Shown here: positions 40,609 to 51,659 of the stretch, in pieces
How positions within the stretch are numbered: position 1 is the stretch's first letter
Layout: every line of letters starts with the position of its first letter
Origin: Tranzscheliella williamsii
Taxonomy: Eukaryota > Basidiomycota > Ustilaginomycetes > Ustilaginales > Ustilaginaceae
DNA: 64,000 nt
Assembly (NCBI GenBank): GCA_023212725.1
Contig: JALBYF010000056.1
Location: 1 to 64,000 of the forward strand
Direction: 5' to 3'
Program-made: the position numbers and the translations under genes
Notes under the pieces: generated by a model
Databases searched by the model: none
What the model was told of the DNA's origin: nothing
The model's input: the letters and a program-made list of their open reading frames with translations, nothing else

Positions 40609-41069
40609 TTCTCGGCGTGGTACCCAGAGACTAAGCGATGTGATTGTTACAGCATGGGAGGGAAGGATGACTGAATCGTGCCGAAAGCGATCAGGGCAGG
40701 GTCTCGATCATCTATGTTGTTCCTGCTTTTCGACGTTCTTGACATTCACTGACGCTATACCATCCTTTGACCCGCCTGATAAAAGCAATCAGCCAGCTCA
40801 GGCACCTCATTGCCATGCTTCAGCCTGGTTTTATGCTTTTAAGAGAGGCGCTAAGCATTTTTAGCGCAACGCAAGTCAAGCGATGATGTCTGTACCAAAT
40901 CGTGGTCTGTTTGGGTAATTCGCATCATCGTCAGGGCCATGATCAAGCGTACGAGTATCGAATAGGTCTCGCAAGCCGAGGCGAGCATCCGCTTACTCTG
41001 TTGAGCTGCTGAGAGGCAGTTCTTACAGGCTCGCTCTGATTGCTGTTGATCTTTGCCAGGATGCTACAA

Positions 41070-41186
41070 TCACTTCATGTGTAATCCTGATTGTGCAGTA
41101 ACAACAAGCTGTTTCCCGGCTGCTATCTGCACATCCTTGACGATGACATTTTCGTCAACAATGATGACAACCTTGATGACATTGTA
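41070..41186 (-). pseudogene. Possible C-terminal protein fragment, decayed
   Basis: A 38-residue minus-strand frame reads YNVIKVVIIVDENVIVKDVQ and ends QSGLHMK-stop. Alternating hydrophobic residues suggest beta strands. It is cut off upstream by an in-frame stop, with related-looking sequence in another frame, as expected of a frameshifted relic. No start codon or family recognised. Confidence 0.25.
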
Positions 41187-41870
41187 TCAAGGAACTCAAT
41201 TGCAAACTTCCGGCGAGGTCGCTGCAGGCCGTGGCAGTTATAGGTGTGGCTTCTGCGAGTTCTTACAAGCTCCGTTGGGTGCCCCTGCTCCTCTATGCTC
41301 TTTCTGTTGCTAGTCATTTTAGGAAACATCCATCGTCGTCCGCGGTCCTCATACCACTGACTGCTCGAAGCGTGCTCGGCGTCTCATAGCCGATCGAATC
41401 ACCATAGTGCCGTCTGCATCCCAAGTGGTTTTTTCGAATCAGCAGTTCCCGGTATCAGGACGTATTGAGCAAATTTGGTGTGCGCGCCACATAAACGTGC
41501 TGCTCCCCCAGAGCTGGGCAGATCCTTGATATTTTGCGGAGGGCAGAGTGCAGAGGAAGCTTCGGAACGTCCCACAAGAACAAAAAAAGTGGACCTGGCT
41601 GTGATCATTGCTGACGCCATGAGCGTACGGATTCATGACTGCTGCACTCCCCATCTAAAACATCCTAACGACGAGCGTCTATACGTTTAGCATGGCGAAC
41701 TAGTCTCAATCTTTTTTTTTAGTGTCAGACCGTAGCCATGAACGGCGAATGCCACCAAAGTCCTCACACCAGCAACACGCACTCTTACCAACATAGCTAA
41801 AATGTGGATTCTAGGAGTTACAACAGCGCGAGGGACTATGACGAGAAGCGTTGTGCCGATACGTTCGGAC

Positions 41871-44346
41871 TTAGTACTCCATCAGCTTAGCCTCAAGCTC
41901 AATGGGGCTGACAAGAGTCTGGCCCTTGAAGACCTTGACGACATGCTCGGCCTTTGCCGCAACATCTCCGCCAGTCATCTTGAATTTCTTGAACAGGTCT
42001 GAGGCAGGGGCAGAAGCACCGAACGTTGGGATACCATGCTGAGCGTGGGAGTACTTGGCCCATCCGAGAGGAGAGTAAGCCTCGACGGAGAGAATAGGCT
42101 TGCCGGAAGGCAAGACTGAGAGGCGGTAGTCAATGGGCTGGGCATCGAAGACGGCGAAGCACGGCATAGAGACGATCCGGGCTTTGATGCCCTTCTCGCC
42201 CAACTTGGCAGCAGCTTCGTTGCAAAGACCAACCTCGGAACCGGATGCGACAAGCGTGATATCGGCGGAAGAGTTCTCAACGACAACGTAACCGCCCTTG
42301 GTGGCTTTCTCGATTGAGCTTCCCTCAAGCTGAGGCAGGTTCTGTCGACTCAAAGCAAGGACGGAAGGTGTGGACTTGCTGGTGATGGCGACGAGGTAAG
42401 CACCAGAAACCTCATTACCGTCAGCGGGTCGCCAGAACATGAGGTTGGGAATCGCTCGGAGAGCGATGGCAGTCTCGATAGGCTGATGAGTGGGTCCATC
42501 TTCTCCGAGACCGATGGAATCGTGGGTGGCGACCCAAATGACTCGATGGTGCGAGAGAGCGGAAAGTCGTACGGCACCGATACCGTAGGAGACGAAGTTG
42601 AGGAAGGTACCAGAAGTAGGAATGTGCATGCCGTAAGCAGCGAGACCGTTCATGATGGCACCCATGGCGTGCTCTCGAACACCATAGCGGATGTATTTAC
42701 CGGAGTAGTCGCCGAGTTGGGTGCTAGGGTGCTGGAAGTCGACAGCGTTGCCCCATCGGGTCAAGTTGGAACCGGTCAAGTCGGCGGAACCGCCAAGAAG
42801 TTCAGGAATGGCGTCGGCGATTTTGCCCAAGACGGTTTCGGAAAGCTTCCGCGAAGCGACAGCAGAATCGCTAGGCTTGTAAGTTGGGAGGTTCTTCTCC
42901 CAGCCGTCGGGGAGCTTGCCAGCAATTCGGCGGGCGATCTCCGCCTTCTCCTGGGGGTACTTGTCACCGTAAGCCTTGAACATCTGGGTCCACTCATAGT
43001 CTGCCTTGGCACCACGGTCGGCGATATCCTTGTAAGCGGCGTAGACATCCTCAGGGACAACAAACTTCTGGTTGGGGTCCATGCCGAACTTCTGCTTGAC
43101 ACCTTCAATGTCGTCAGCCTTGAGGGGAGCACCGTGCGTGGCAGCAAGACCCTGCTGCTTGGAGCCGAAACCGATGGTGGTCTTAACTCGGATCAAGGAG
43201 GGCTTGTCGGTAACTTTCCTAGCCTCCTCAATCGCCTTGTAGAGGCCCTCGAGATCCTTATCGCCGTCAAGGACGTGGGAAACGTGCCAGTCGTAAGCAA
43301 GGAATCGCTGCTCAACATCCTCGGTAAAGGAGCAGGCGGTGTCACCATCAATAGAGATGTGGTTGTCATCGTAAAGAGCAATCAAGTTGCCGAGCTTAAG
43401 ATGTCCAGCGAGAGAGGCGGCTTCGGAGGAAATACCCTCTTGCAAGCAGCCATCACCAGTGAACATGTAGGTGTGGTTGGTAAAAAGGGGGAAATCATCC
43501 TTGTTGTAGGTGGCAGCGAGCTGGGCCTGCGCGATGGCAAGACCGACAGCGTTGGCGAAACCCTGTCCAAGTGGACCAGTAGTGACCTCGATACCCTCAG
43601 TGTGGCCAGCTTCGGGGTGACCAGGTGTCTTGGAGTTGAGCTGACGGAAAGACTTGAGCTCGTCCATAGTCATGTCCTTGTACCCGAGGAGATGGTTCAG
43701 AATGTAAACAAGTGCACAAGCATGACCTAGCCTCGTAAAGCGGCGAAAAAAAAAGTCAGTATAAAAACATTAGATTCATTCTGCGGGCGACGGCGACTGC
43801 GTTTGACGTACCATTAGAGAGAACGAAGCGGTCTCGGTTGATCCACTTGGAATGAGCTGGGTTGACCATCATGAATCTGTACAAGAGATCAGGATTTAAT
43901 ATCAGTGTCAGCCGCAGGAGTCCACATGAGTTCTGACGAATATGCTCGCATCATGCAGCGTTTTCCTTGCTTCACAGTTTACCGCGTGGAACCGACGGGA
44001 AGCTCTACACCGAGGCGTTGAGGGATGTTCAAGCCAGGCTATAAAGCTGATTGCAATGCTACAATGCAAGGCTTGGCTAGCCCGTACGCAGAACACTTAC
44101 CGAGAAAAGAGAGTGTGCGCCATAGGGGCCATGCCCATGGGCGCACCGGGGTGACCGGAGTTGGACTTGGCGACGACATCAGCGGCCAAGCATCCTGTTG
44201 AGGTGAAGGAAGACGACAGGCGCCATAGTGTCAGGACAAGCGCTCAGTAAAGGTCGGAGAGGGCTAGTGAGTATGCGGGTTGACGCGAAAAACTCACGAA
44301 TGGTGGCGATAGCCTTCTCGTCGCTAGCGGCCTTAGAGAACGTCAT
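41871..44346 (-). CDS. TKL1: Transketolase, four exons
   Basis: Exons 44298-44346, 44101-44194, 43812-43876 and 41871-43726 give 687 residues, the usual transketolase length. Donors are GTGAGT, GTAAGT and GTACGT; joins restore IR-CLAADVVAKSNSGHPGAPMG, FSR-FMMVNPAHSKW and LSNG-HACALVYILNH. Thiamine-diphosphate enzyme motifs are intact: SGHPGAPMG, GPLGQGFANAVG, FTGDGCLQEG, the His-containing YGVREHAMGAIMNG and HDSIGLGEDGPTHQP. It moves two-carbon units between sugar phosphates in the non-oxidative pentose phosphate pathway, in the cytosol. The clustering of three introns near the 5' end is typical of highly expressed fungal genes. A 414-residue antisense frame is a shadow. Confidence 0.96.
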
Positions 44347-45495
44347 TTGTGAGTAGATGATTTGGGACAAAGAGGGGGAAAACAGAGATGACGGGGGGTT
44401 GTGTGGTCAGAAAGGAAGATTGTGAGTCAGGAGGGGACGTCTGATATCTCTGAGGCCGAGCGCAAACTAGGTGAAATCGATTGGCGCTTACTCTGTTTAG
44501 GAAGACCATACACATTCCTGTGCATTGATCCACGGGAGGGTCATACAGCGCCAAAGCCCCAAGACTCACGTAGCTCGCGGTAGAGCCAGGCTGTGATATC
44601 ACCGACAGGGCTCGTGCGCCCGGCCTCAAAAAAATGAAAGATCTCGAAGAAGCCATGGAAGAAATCTAATCATATACAAGAGCATGGACCCAATATAATA
44701 CACTGAAAGCAAAGGCGCGTACAATTTGATGACACGATTTTCGTAGTGCGTCCTGAAACTCGCTATTACTCATTCAGATTAATTGGCTGGTAAGTCAGTT
44801 TGCGGTAATCGGTCTTCCAACCTCTTCAGCTGCCTTCCACCGACACCAGTTCAATCTGACCGGAAACAGAGATCCCCGACGCGGTGATAAGGGCACGCTA
44901 ACTCCATCTTTTGCTATCCATTTGGTCCAGTACGGTCGATGCCTTACTAGTGTCCAAGCAGGGCCGCTTGTAGACTCTGCTTGGTGGACTTTCCGACGAT
45001 ACGTGAAACTCTCCTTTGTGCAAGTACAAGGCAGGAAGAATCTGTCTTGTGACGCCTTTCAGCAGAGCTCATGCATTTTGGATGAGACAAAGACCCCATT
45101 TCAATCTTAGGAGATCGATAAATCTGCATGCGACGTCACCGTGCGTCACATTCGAGTGCCATCACCTTTCAATTTGTCTGCTAACTTAGTAGGCTTTTTC
45201 AAGATTGATCGGATTAAGGTTGCTCTCAACGGCAAGAAGCAAGATGTCTCGCCGCAGCATCCCTGCTAGCTGCGCCAATGGTGAGCCCAATGTCAGCGAA
45301 CAGTAAACGTCTGCGACCACGAGGTAAGCATCAGAGAGGTTATCTCTTTGTTATTGCTTTTCAGAAGGGGGTATGGCACCTTGCTATCCCTTCACTTCCA
45401 GTGCAGTCAAATCTCCCAATGGGCATCAACTCGTATGCGCTTTCCATCAACTGCTCACTGTGGCTTGAGTTGTTGGAGCTCTTTTGCATGCGAGG
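44347..45495. other. Intergenic region upstream of transketolase
   Basis: About 1.15 kb holding the transketolase promoter and 5' leader (next to 44346) and the 3' end of the DUF726 gene transcript (next to 45496). No gene, RNA or strong motif seen; open frames are short and inconsistent. Confidence 0.5.
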
Positions 45496-48400
45496 TTACC
45501 AAGGATTCTCAGACCAAGGGTCAGCGGGGCCGCCGAAGCTTGCGTTTAAAGTGGAAGCAGAGCCTTCGTTGGGGGTCGAGACCAGGAAGTCTGGATCAGG
45601 TCGCCTACTGTCCCCCATTCCCGACCCTGCTGAACCGGAGAAGTCGTAGCCTCTACCAATCGCACTGGAAGGAGGCGTTAGGCGGTCCATCGTTTTGTCT
45701 TGAGAGGACGACAGTGTTGCTCCGAACCCGTAGCTCGGGCGCCGTGGCAGCGCTTTCGAAGCATCGAAAGAACCAGCGGAGGAATCGTATGACAGATCTG
45801 GACGCGAAATCTCCCACGTGGAAGCACCGGTATACTTATCACCAATGTTCGCTTCCGGAGTCTTCTGCGCTGTTGGCGTGCTGACACTGTCTTTCTCGAC
45901 GGTAGCAGCAAGGTTTTGAGCCGCTTCCGATGCTGGGGTTTCCTGACCATAGCCGGGGACATAGATTTCATCATCATCATACGAGGCGAAAGTAAGCGAG
46001 ATCTCACCACCGTGGGATGTCGACATACTTTGGTCAAGGTTCGACAAAGCGGGCAAATCTGGCAAAGCACGGCTCTTCTCAGGAATCGAGTGAGATCGTC
46101 CCTCCAGGATCGGAGCGTCGCTGGCGTCGTGATCTTTTTGCAAAGGTGCCGTGTAAGGCGGACCAGGTCTCGCGACGATTGCTGCTGTTTCGGCTCTGCC
46201 GGAAGGTTGAATTTGTGTTCCGACCGTCGAGGCGACAAGCGGGGGCAAAGAGCTTTCCAGTTCTCGAACCTCAATACCGGATTCTCGTAATTCCCGCAGA
46301 ATGGCGTCTGTATCTACGTGCGCGCTTGTTGAAGACGGCCGCTCTGCTTCAGGCGTCGCCGCTCTCCCTGATGCAAAGTTTTGTGCTTGAACGTGATCAG
46401 CCAGAGTGACAGGTCGTGCGAGGTCGAATCTGGTCTTGGGAGTGCCCCCCTTTTCCAACTCTGCTGTGGATGCGGCTTGAGGCACCTTTTCTTCTCGAGG
46501 AGGCAGATCATCATCATCGTAGTCGTCGTACGCTGCATTCGGGTGACTTGAAGAATTGGGAGTTGAGGAGCCGGTAGCTAAAGGTGAACGAGTAGAGGTA
46601 TCGTTGCCACCGCTCACGTTGTCCGCACCCTTCCTTCTCCAGATCTTGCCGAAGCCACCCGTTTTGGTTTGGACAGTTTTGAGCTCAAGATCGCTGTCCT
46701 TCTCTTCTATAACCACCTGCCTCTCTGGTATGGCGTTGAGGTCTTCTGGCTCGTCAAAGTAATCTGCAGTGGTACGGAATCCTAGCTCACTGAGAACTAA
46801 TGGCATCAAAGGACGATAAGCCAAATGCCCCGGCACCACGTGTGTCACATCAACGTTTTCGACATCTTGAACCCGCTCGACAGGATGCAGCCCAGCAATA
46901 CTGCGGAGACCACCTGAGGCTGCCCTATGCAAATACCCTAGAATCCAGTCTGATCTTGAGAAAGCGCTGACGAAACGGCCCGATACAACGCTTCTAGCTT
47001 CCTTCCACGTCGCGTCGCTGGCCGTGACCGGCGCCCCCATGATGTAGACGTTCTGAACAATGCCGTAGGCTTTGATACGGCTCAACTCTACCAAGGCGTA
47101 AAAGATAACCCTAGCGCCAAGGCTAAAACCCACTAAGGTAACGGGCCGCACGCCAAGCTGCCGCTTGGCGAGAGTATCGGCGAGGATTAGACCGGCCGCC
47201 TGAGCCCGATCCAAGGCGTTCGACCATGGATTGTCGATGAGATAACCAAGCTTCGTGAGCCAAAGCGGCCATGCAAGCGCGCTTAAAACCGCACCCGCGC
47301 CAACAACCGTCGCGGCCAGTACCTGCTGGACTCCTTGAACAATGGTTTCGTTCCATAGTAGACCAAGGGCATTGCCCATCTCCCGCATCATGTCTGGTTC
47401 CCAGAAAACGCTGAAGACGTCCCCCATTACGCTGTCGATGACACTGAAAGGAAGGCGCACATCGTCGAGAGGGCCACTCATAAAACCGGGGACAGTGATA
47501 ATGACGTTGACCCGTTTGTTGTTGTGTATCGGCTTGAATTCGAACGTCTTGACGCTCTTCGTCCTTCTACCCATCCCGCGCCCAGCCAAACCCATGCCAC
47601 CAACCGTACCGGTAGATGTGATGAGTGCTGCGCCACCAACCCCGCCGAGGAAGCCGCTTGTTCCGCTAATGCCAACTGCTCCGAGAGCTGCTCCCATACC
47701 GGCGCCGATGACCGGTGCCAGAAGGCCGGCTGAAAGACCGATAACTAGGCCACCTCCGACGGTAGCCAGTCCCATCATGAGCATGCGCTTCTTGCGTGCC
47801 CTGAGCATTCTTGAAGTTACCGCCGTCTGATCGCTGAGCGTTTCGATACCTTCTTCTATTTCGAGCGCATCTGTTACTCTCTTCTCGAATTTAGTGACGT
47901 CCATCCACGTGAGACCAAGGTATGATGCGATGCGCTCAAGAAGGACTCTGGAGCGAGCGTCATAAACACTATCAGCAGTTAGGACGAGAAATAGATCGCA
48001 CAGTACGGTCCATCTCAAGTCGAGAGTGATAGTGGCGTCAGCACTGCTTATGCTTGTGGTCACCCCTTCCAGAGCTCCGGGTGGTGGCTCGACCGATTGC
48101 GGCTGTTTGGTTAGCCCCAACGTCGTTGTGACTGTTCCTGTATCGGTATCTGCATCTGGCAAGGCCATGGATCCGTCGACAGCATCGATAGCGTTGGCTA
48201 GTTGCGAGGCTGTGTTTGGATCCGCAACTATAGCTTTCGGTTCGCTTAAAGACTCATCAGACTGTCTACGGCCCAATGACGTCGAAGTTGGATCAGATGC
48301 ACTGCACCGTTCTGCAGTACTTTGCAACGACTGCCTTTGGGCCATAGCATCTTGGTGTTGATCCTGCCCAGTCGGAACACCTATGTCGCCTTCATGTTCT

Positions 48401-49644
48401 TTCACAGTACGGTCTGCGTGGTTTTGAGGACGCGCCTTCGCATGCTGGAGCTTGCGGTCTTGGGCTACTGGCTTGATGCTCTCGCGTCCGTCCGGAGTAT
48501 CGTTCATGTCTGTCTCGAGGATATCTGAGCTGTGCGTCAGCTCGTTCGTATGTGGAATTGCGGAGTCTGGGGGTACGTGAGTTGTGGATATGGTCTCTTC
48601 TTCTTCAGTGATGGTTGCTTTAACTCGAGCTGAAGCTTCTGGCGTAGAAGGCATGCTTGGACGAGGGCTGCTTGCCTGCGTGTGATGCTGCTGTTCTTGT
48701 TCCCTAATGCGTTGCTCTTCCTCCTCCTCGTTCCTCTCGCGCAACGCCTCTGGATCAAAGTCGGGATTATCAATAGTTTGTGTAGTGATGAGAGTCGGCG
48801 CAAGATCGGTGGCAAGGATTCCGTGCTCAGCAAGCGAATTGATCATTGTCTGCTCCGAAGATTCGATGTCCATGTGCTGAAACAGGCGGGTCATCACTTT
48901 GACTTTCCAGCTCTCAATACTGTCTTTAGCACCACTAAGGCCTTTACCTGGTACTCTGCGAACATTCCGAACCATCTCGCTTGCTATCAAGCTACAAAGG
49001 CCGACGTAAGCTATCTTTTGACCATCGGAGAGAAGCTGCTTGGTGGTCTTCATTTGGTTGAGTGGAGTGGCAACGTTGTGTTCGCCATAAGGATCATGTC
49101 GCGTGCCATCTTGAAAAAGATACTCGGTTGCGGCATGCAGCTCTTCGGCCTCTTCGTCCTCGTCGAGCCTCAGTTGAGTGTATCCTTTGTCGTCATCACT
49201 GTCTTCATCGTCGGTGTTGGATGAGTTGGTGGGCTTGGATCGCCAGTCGTAGCCTCTTGCATCCTTGATGTCGAGATGTTTTCCGGTTGCATTGGTCAAT
49301 ACATTGTTCAATCTTGGCGTAGACGAGGCCGTCGGAATGCTCCCTTCGGCAGCATTTCTAGAACGGGAAAAGCCCTTCTTCAGATTCTTAGACACGTTGG
49401 TTGGCTTCTTCTGAGTATGACTACGGGTTCCAGAAGGCAGCGTGTTGAACCTCCTGGGATCATCTGGATCGGAGTCATCGTGGCTTTCGTCCCCATAAGG
49501 CAGGTCAAGAGGGTTTGTGAAGCTGTCGAGCGGCTGGAGCGGACTGGCGTTGTTGGATTGCACGACAGGCATAGACTCCCAATCATCTTCACCATCGTCC
49601 ATGTGGAAAGTAGTTGGAGGAGGATGCTGCCTGGACGAGCTCAT
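45496..49644 (-). CDS. DUF726 / Mil1-TMCO4-like membrane-associated putative alpha/beta hydrolase
   Basis: 1382 residues from ATG 49644, no intron. The central part (about 540-1010) is the DUF726 domain shared by yeast Mil1 and animal TMCO4. It has a Gly/Ala-rich hydrophobic block of about 65 residues (GLATVGGGLVIGLSAGLLAP onward) that probably inserts in a membrane, then an alpha/beta-hydrolase-like segment with VTLVGFSLGARVIFYAL, whose GFSLG is a nucleophile-elbow motif with Ser near residue 842. Mil1 binds the AP-1 clathrin adaptor at endosome/Golgi membranes. Both ends are long, acidic, Ser/Pro-rich and likely disordered, with short adaptor-like patches. Family is clear; hydrolase activity and cargo role are inferred. 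Confidence 0.85.
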   Translation of the reverse strand: MSSSRQHPPPTTFHMDDGEDDWESMPVVQSNNASPLQPLDSFTNPLDLPYGDESHDDSDPDDPRRFNTLPSGTRSHTQKKPTNVSKNLKKGFSRSRNAAEGSIPTASSTPRLNNVLTNATGKHLDIKDARGYDWRSKPTNSSNTDDEDSDDDKGYTQLRLDEDEEAEELHAATEYLFQDGTRHDPYGEHNVATPLNQMKTTKQLLSDGQKIAYVGLCSLIASEMVRNVRRVPGKGLSGAKDSIESWKVKVMTRLFQHMDIESSEQTMINSLAEHGILATDLAPTLITTQTIDNPDFDPEALRERNEEEEEQRIREQEQQHHTQASSPRPSMPSTPEASARVKATITEEEETISTTHVPPDSAIPHTNELTHSSDILETDMNDTPDGRESIKPVAQDRKLQHAKARPQNHADRTVKEHEGDIGVPTGQDQHQDAMAQRQSLQSTAERCSASDPTSTSLGRRQSDESLSEPKAIVADPNTASQLANAIDAVDGSMALPDADTDTGTVTTTLGLTKQPQSVEPPPGALEGVTTSISSADATITLDLRWTVLCDLFLVLTADSVYDARSRVLLERIASYLGLTWMDVTKFEKRVTDALEIEEGIETLSDQTAVTSRMLRARKKRMLMMGLATVGGGLVIGLSAGLLAPVIGAGMGAALGAVGISGTSGFLGGVGGAALITSTGTVGGMGLAGRGMGRRTKSVKTFEFKPIHNNKRVNVIITVPGFMSGPLDDVRLPFSVIDSVMGDVFSVFWEPDMMREMGNALGLLWNETIVQGVQQVLAATVVGAGAVLSALAWPLWLTKLGYLIDNPWSNALDRAQAAGLILADTLAKRQLGVRPVTLVGFSLGARVIFYALVELSRIKAYGIVQNVYIMGAPVTASDATWKEARSVVSGRFVSAFSRSDWILGYLHRAASGGLRSIAGLHPVERVQDVENVDVTHVVPGHLAYRPLMPLVLSELGFRTTADYFDEPEDLNAIPERQVVIEEKDSDLELKTVQTKTGGFGKIWRRKGADNVSGGNDTSTRSPLATGSSTPNSSSHPNAAYDDYDDDDLPPREEKVPQAASTAELEKGGTPKTRFDLARPVTLADHVQAQNFASGRAATPEAERPSSTSAHVDTDAILRELRESGIEVRELESSLPPLVASTVGTQIQPSGRAETAAIVARPGPPYTAPLQKDHDASDAPILEGRSHSIPEKSRALPDLPALSNLDQSMSTSHGGEISLTFASYDDDEIYVPGYGQETPASEAAQNLAATVEKDSVSTPTAQKTPEANIGDKYTGASTWEISRPDLSYDSSAGSFDASKALPRRPSYGFGATLSSSQDKTMDRLTPPSSAIGRGYDFSGSAGSGMGDSRRPDPDFLVSTPNEGSASTLNASFGGPADPWSENPW

Positions 49645-50422
49645 GGCGGCTATGGACGCGTAGGCATGAGACAGAACGGATGTAAGCGCTTTGTATGTTC
49701 GCACGGCGACTGCTGCGGGGCTCGATGGAGGGTAATCAGCTCGTCACCTTGGGGAAAGTGGAGGGAAGATGGGCAAGGAGCACAAGTGCCGCCTTAAGGG
49801 AGTCCCAGCACGGGCTTCGCCTGAGGCTATTTGCTTTAAGCCTTGCGATGTGCGCGTTGGTGGGAGGGCGATTGGGCTTAGTGCAGAGGAAAGGACCGCC
49901 TTATGGTCGCTACGACTGGCCATCATCCAAGGGTCTGCCGGGTGAAGCGCGACCTCTCCCTTTAAATGGGTCAGACTTGCTAGCCGATCAATCGGAATCG
50001 CACAGCCAACAGCAGATACATTTCCCGATCTCTAGTGGCCCAGGCTCGCATTCCTATCCTGCATATAAATGTGATATGCGACTCGAGACTTGTGTGATTG
50101 TGAGGATTATCGCTGGAGGGCAAGATCATTCTGTTTCGAACTCTCCAGGTCTAATATCTAGAGATAGTGGCCACGATGCTGAGTGACAATGGCGTTAGAC
50201 CATCATCTCCAAGTAGTGGCAACAGTGATTACACCCATCGAAGCTTTACACGCTCAGCACGAGAGCCCGTGCTGCGGTTGGAGAGAGATGGGGTTTTCAG
50301 CTTATCGCGCGGGTGAGGTTCACACGAATGCGAGATGACTATGGATACAGACTTTGCGAAGATGGTATTGAGGCACTCTACAACAGTGTACGGTGTACGT
50401 GAGTGGCGCCCTAGCCATTCAT
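49645..50422. other. Intergenic region upstream of the DUF726 gene, with a weak 163-codon frame
   Basis: About 780 bases. An ATG-started frame at 49695-50186 (+) could encode 163 residues with one hydrophobic stretch, but has no recognisable family, and lies in the promoter of the DUF726 gene. TATAAA occurs near 50064. I do not call a gene here. Confidence 0.45.
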
Positions 50423-51067
50423 TCACTTAGAGGGAGCGGAGATGGATGCTTTGGTCTGCTGCATCCTGCGCCTTGACTCCTTGGCCTTTTCCTTGCGCAA
50501 TGCCATGCCTTTCTGCGCTGCCCTCTGCCGCTTCCTTCGTCCAGCTCCACGCTTGCTTCCAATCTTGTTGGTTACGACCTTCTCTTTGCCATCGACAACT
50601 TGTACCAGCTTCTTGCGGCTCTGTTCCTTGACCTTGTCCATTTTCCTCTCCTTGGCTTTGTCTCTCTTCTTGAGCCCGTTCGACAATTGCAATCTAAGCA
50701 ACGGGAGGTACGCAGCTTGGAACTCCATCAGCTTGGAAGCGGGGACCAAGGTACTAAATTTCACCCTGCCGCTGCCTGATACGCCGTTGGTCGCACGAAA
50801 CAGAATAGCATCCTTGATCTCGGAGGTCGACGGTGTCATGTCCACATCTTTGTCTGCTGCTGCCTTCGCCGGCGCTTTCTTCGAAGTTACGTAGACCGAG
50901 TGTTGAGTCGTACTTTCCTGGAAGAGCTTCCCTAGGTCCTCAAGGAACTATGTTCTCCCACGACAAACTCGATTAGTATCAATTCTTACGTAGGCTCCGC
51001 TACGCTCGTCGCATGTGCTAACAGCCAGCTGACAGCAACTTACCTGTTCATTAGTAAGTGCCATCAT
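50423..51067 (-). CDS. SRP14: Signal recognition particle subunit SRP14, two exons
   Basis: Exon 1 is just 24 bases (51044-51067, MMALTNEQ) and exon 2 is 50423-50947, separated by a 96-base intron (GTAAGT donor, ACATAG acceptor); 182 residues. The join yields MMALTNEQ-FLEDLGKLFQESTTQHSVYVTSKK, the diagnostic SRP14 start. The SRP9/14 fold continues with ILFRATNG and KFSTLVPASKLMEFQAAY. A long Lys/Arg/Gln-rich tail follows, as in other fungal and plant SRP14 proteins, suited to RNA binding. With its partner, SRP14 binds the Alu domain of SRP RNA and slows elongation during ER targeting. The tiny first exon is easy to miss in automated annotation. Confidence 0.93.
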
Positions 51068-51659
51068 GCTGCAAGAGGAGCCGTCAATGACACGACCTAT
51101 CCAGTCCTTGGCGGACTTGTCAGCTCGGAGAAGACGGCTAGGTGTATGTTGCAGTGAGCGTGAGACTCTAGACTCCAGAAGAAGCGATGTTGGCTATCTT
51201 GTCGGTGCTTTGCCTCAATCACAATAATCTGAATTTCAGATCTGCCGCCGATCTTAACCTCCGCACCATATCGGGCATAGGCATAACTTGAGGATGGAAT
51301 GTTAAAGTAGCAGTTTGGCGGTGAGGACGACAGTGTGAGTTATGACAACCGAGCGATGCATCTTTTGATCATCTTTTTAGTATCCGCTCGCGAAGAAGGA
51401 CTGTCGCTCATCAACGTTGTTTTCCGACCAAACTGCCTGTCTACAACATCCACCTGGCTCGTACATCGAAGGCAACAACGTCAGATCCCGAAGCTCGAAG
51501 GCGTGGGACTCTGCTCGACAAGTTGGCCTGGACACAGCCAAGATTCTTTTCGGCGGCGTAGGTCTTTTCTCTGCAACTTCGCGGCGGAGTGGAAGCTTAT
51601 TGACGTTGACTAAGAGGTTGCAAAGTGAGACGCTGGCCACAGTGGCAGATCCAACGCAA
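51068..51659. promoter_or_regulatory. Divergent region between SRP14 and VMS1 with open upstream frame
   Basis: About 590 bases. From 51417 to 51659 the VMS1 reading frame stays open without an ATG; it could belong to an upstream exon or simply be the 5' leader. Promoter function is inferred from position. Confidence 0.4.

Larger units (their letters stand above)
36022..41870. other. 5.8-kb AT-richer, gene-poor island
   Basis: Between the dioxygenase and transketolase genes no convincing complete gene is found. Base composition is visibly richer in A and T than on either side. The stretch contains duplicated pyrimidine-rich sequence (37321-37497), clustered GGGAA/TTCCC repeats (38041-39080), small palindromes, a long imperfect hairpin (39538-39757), GATTCATGA-type words near 40000, and two short minus-strand protein-like relics. 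It could be a decayed transposon or gene, or a structural chromosome region. Open frames at 36283-36615 (+) and 41475-41690 (+) are not supported. Confidence 0.7.

Noticed and set aside
36022..41870. Intact transposon or CRISPR array
   Set aside because: No transposase, reverse transcriptase or integrase frame, and no regular repeat-spacer pattern; only scattered repeats and relics.
42486..43730. 414-codon plus-strand frame as a gene
   Set aside because: Antisense to transketolase exon 4 and without protein-like motifs; kept only as a low-interest transcript question.
47342..47830. 162-codon plus-strand frame with Pro/Thr repeats
   Set aside because: Mirror of the Gly/Ala-rich membrane block of the DUF726 protein.
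49695..50186. 163-codon ATG-started frame between DUF726 and SRP14 genes
   Set aside because: No family, no coding character beyond length, and it occupies the DUF726 promoter.
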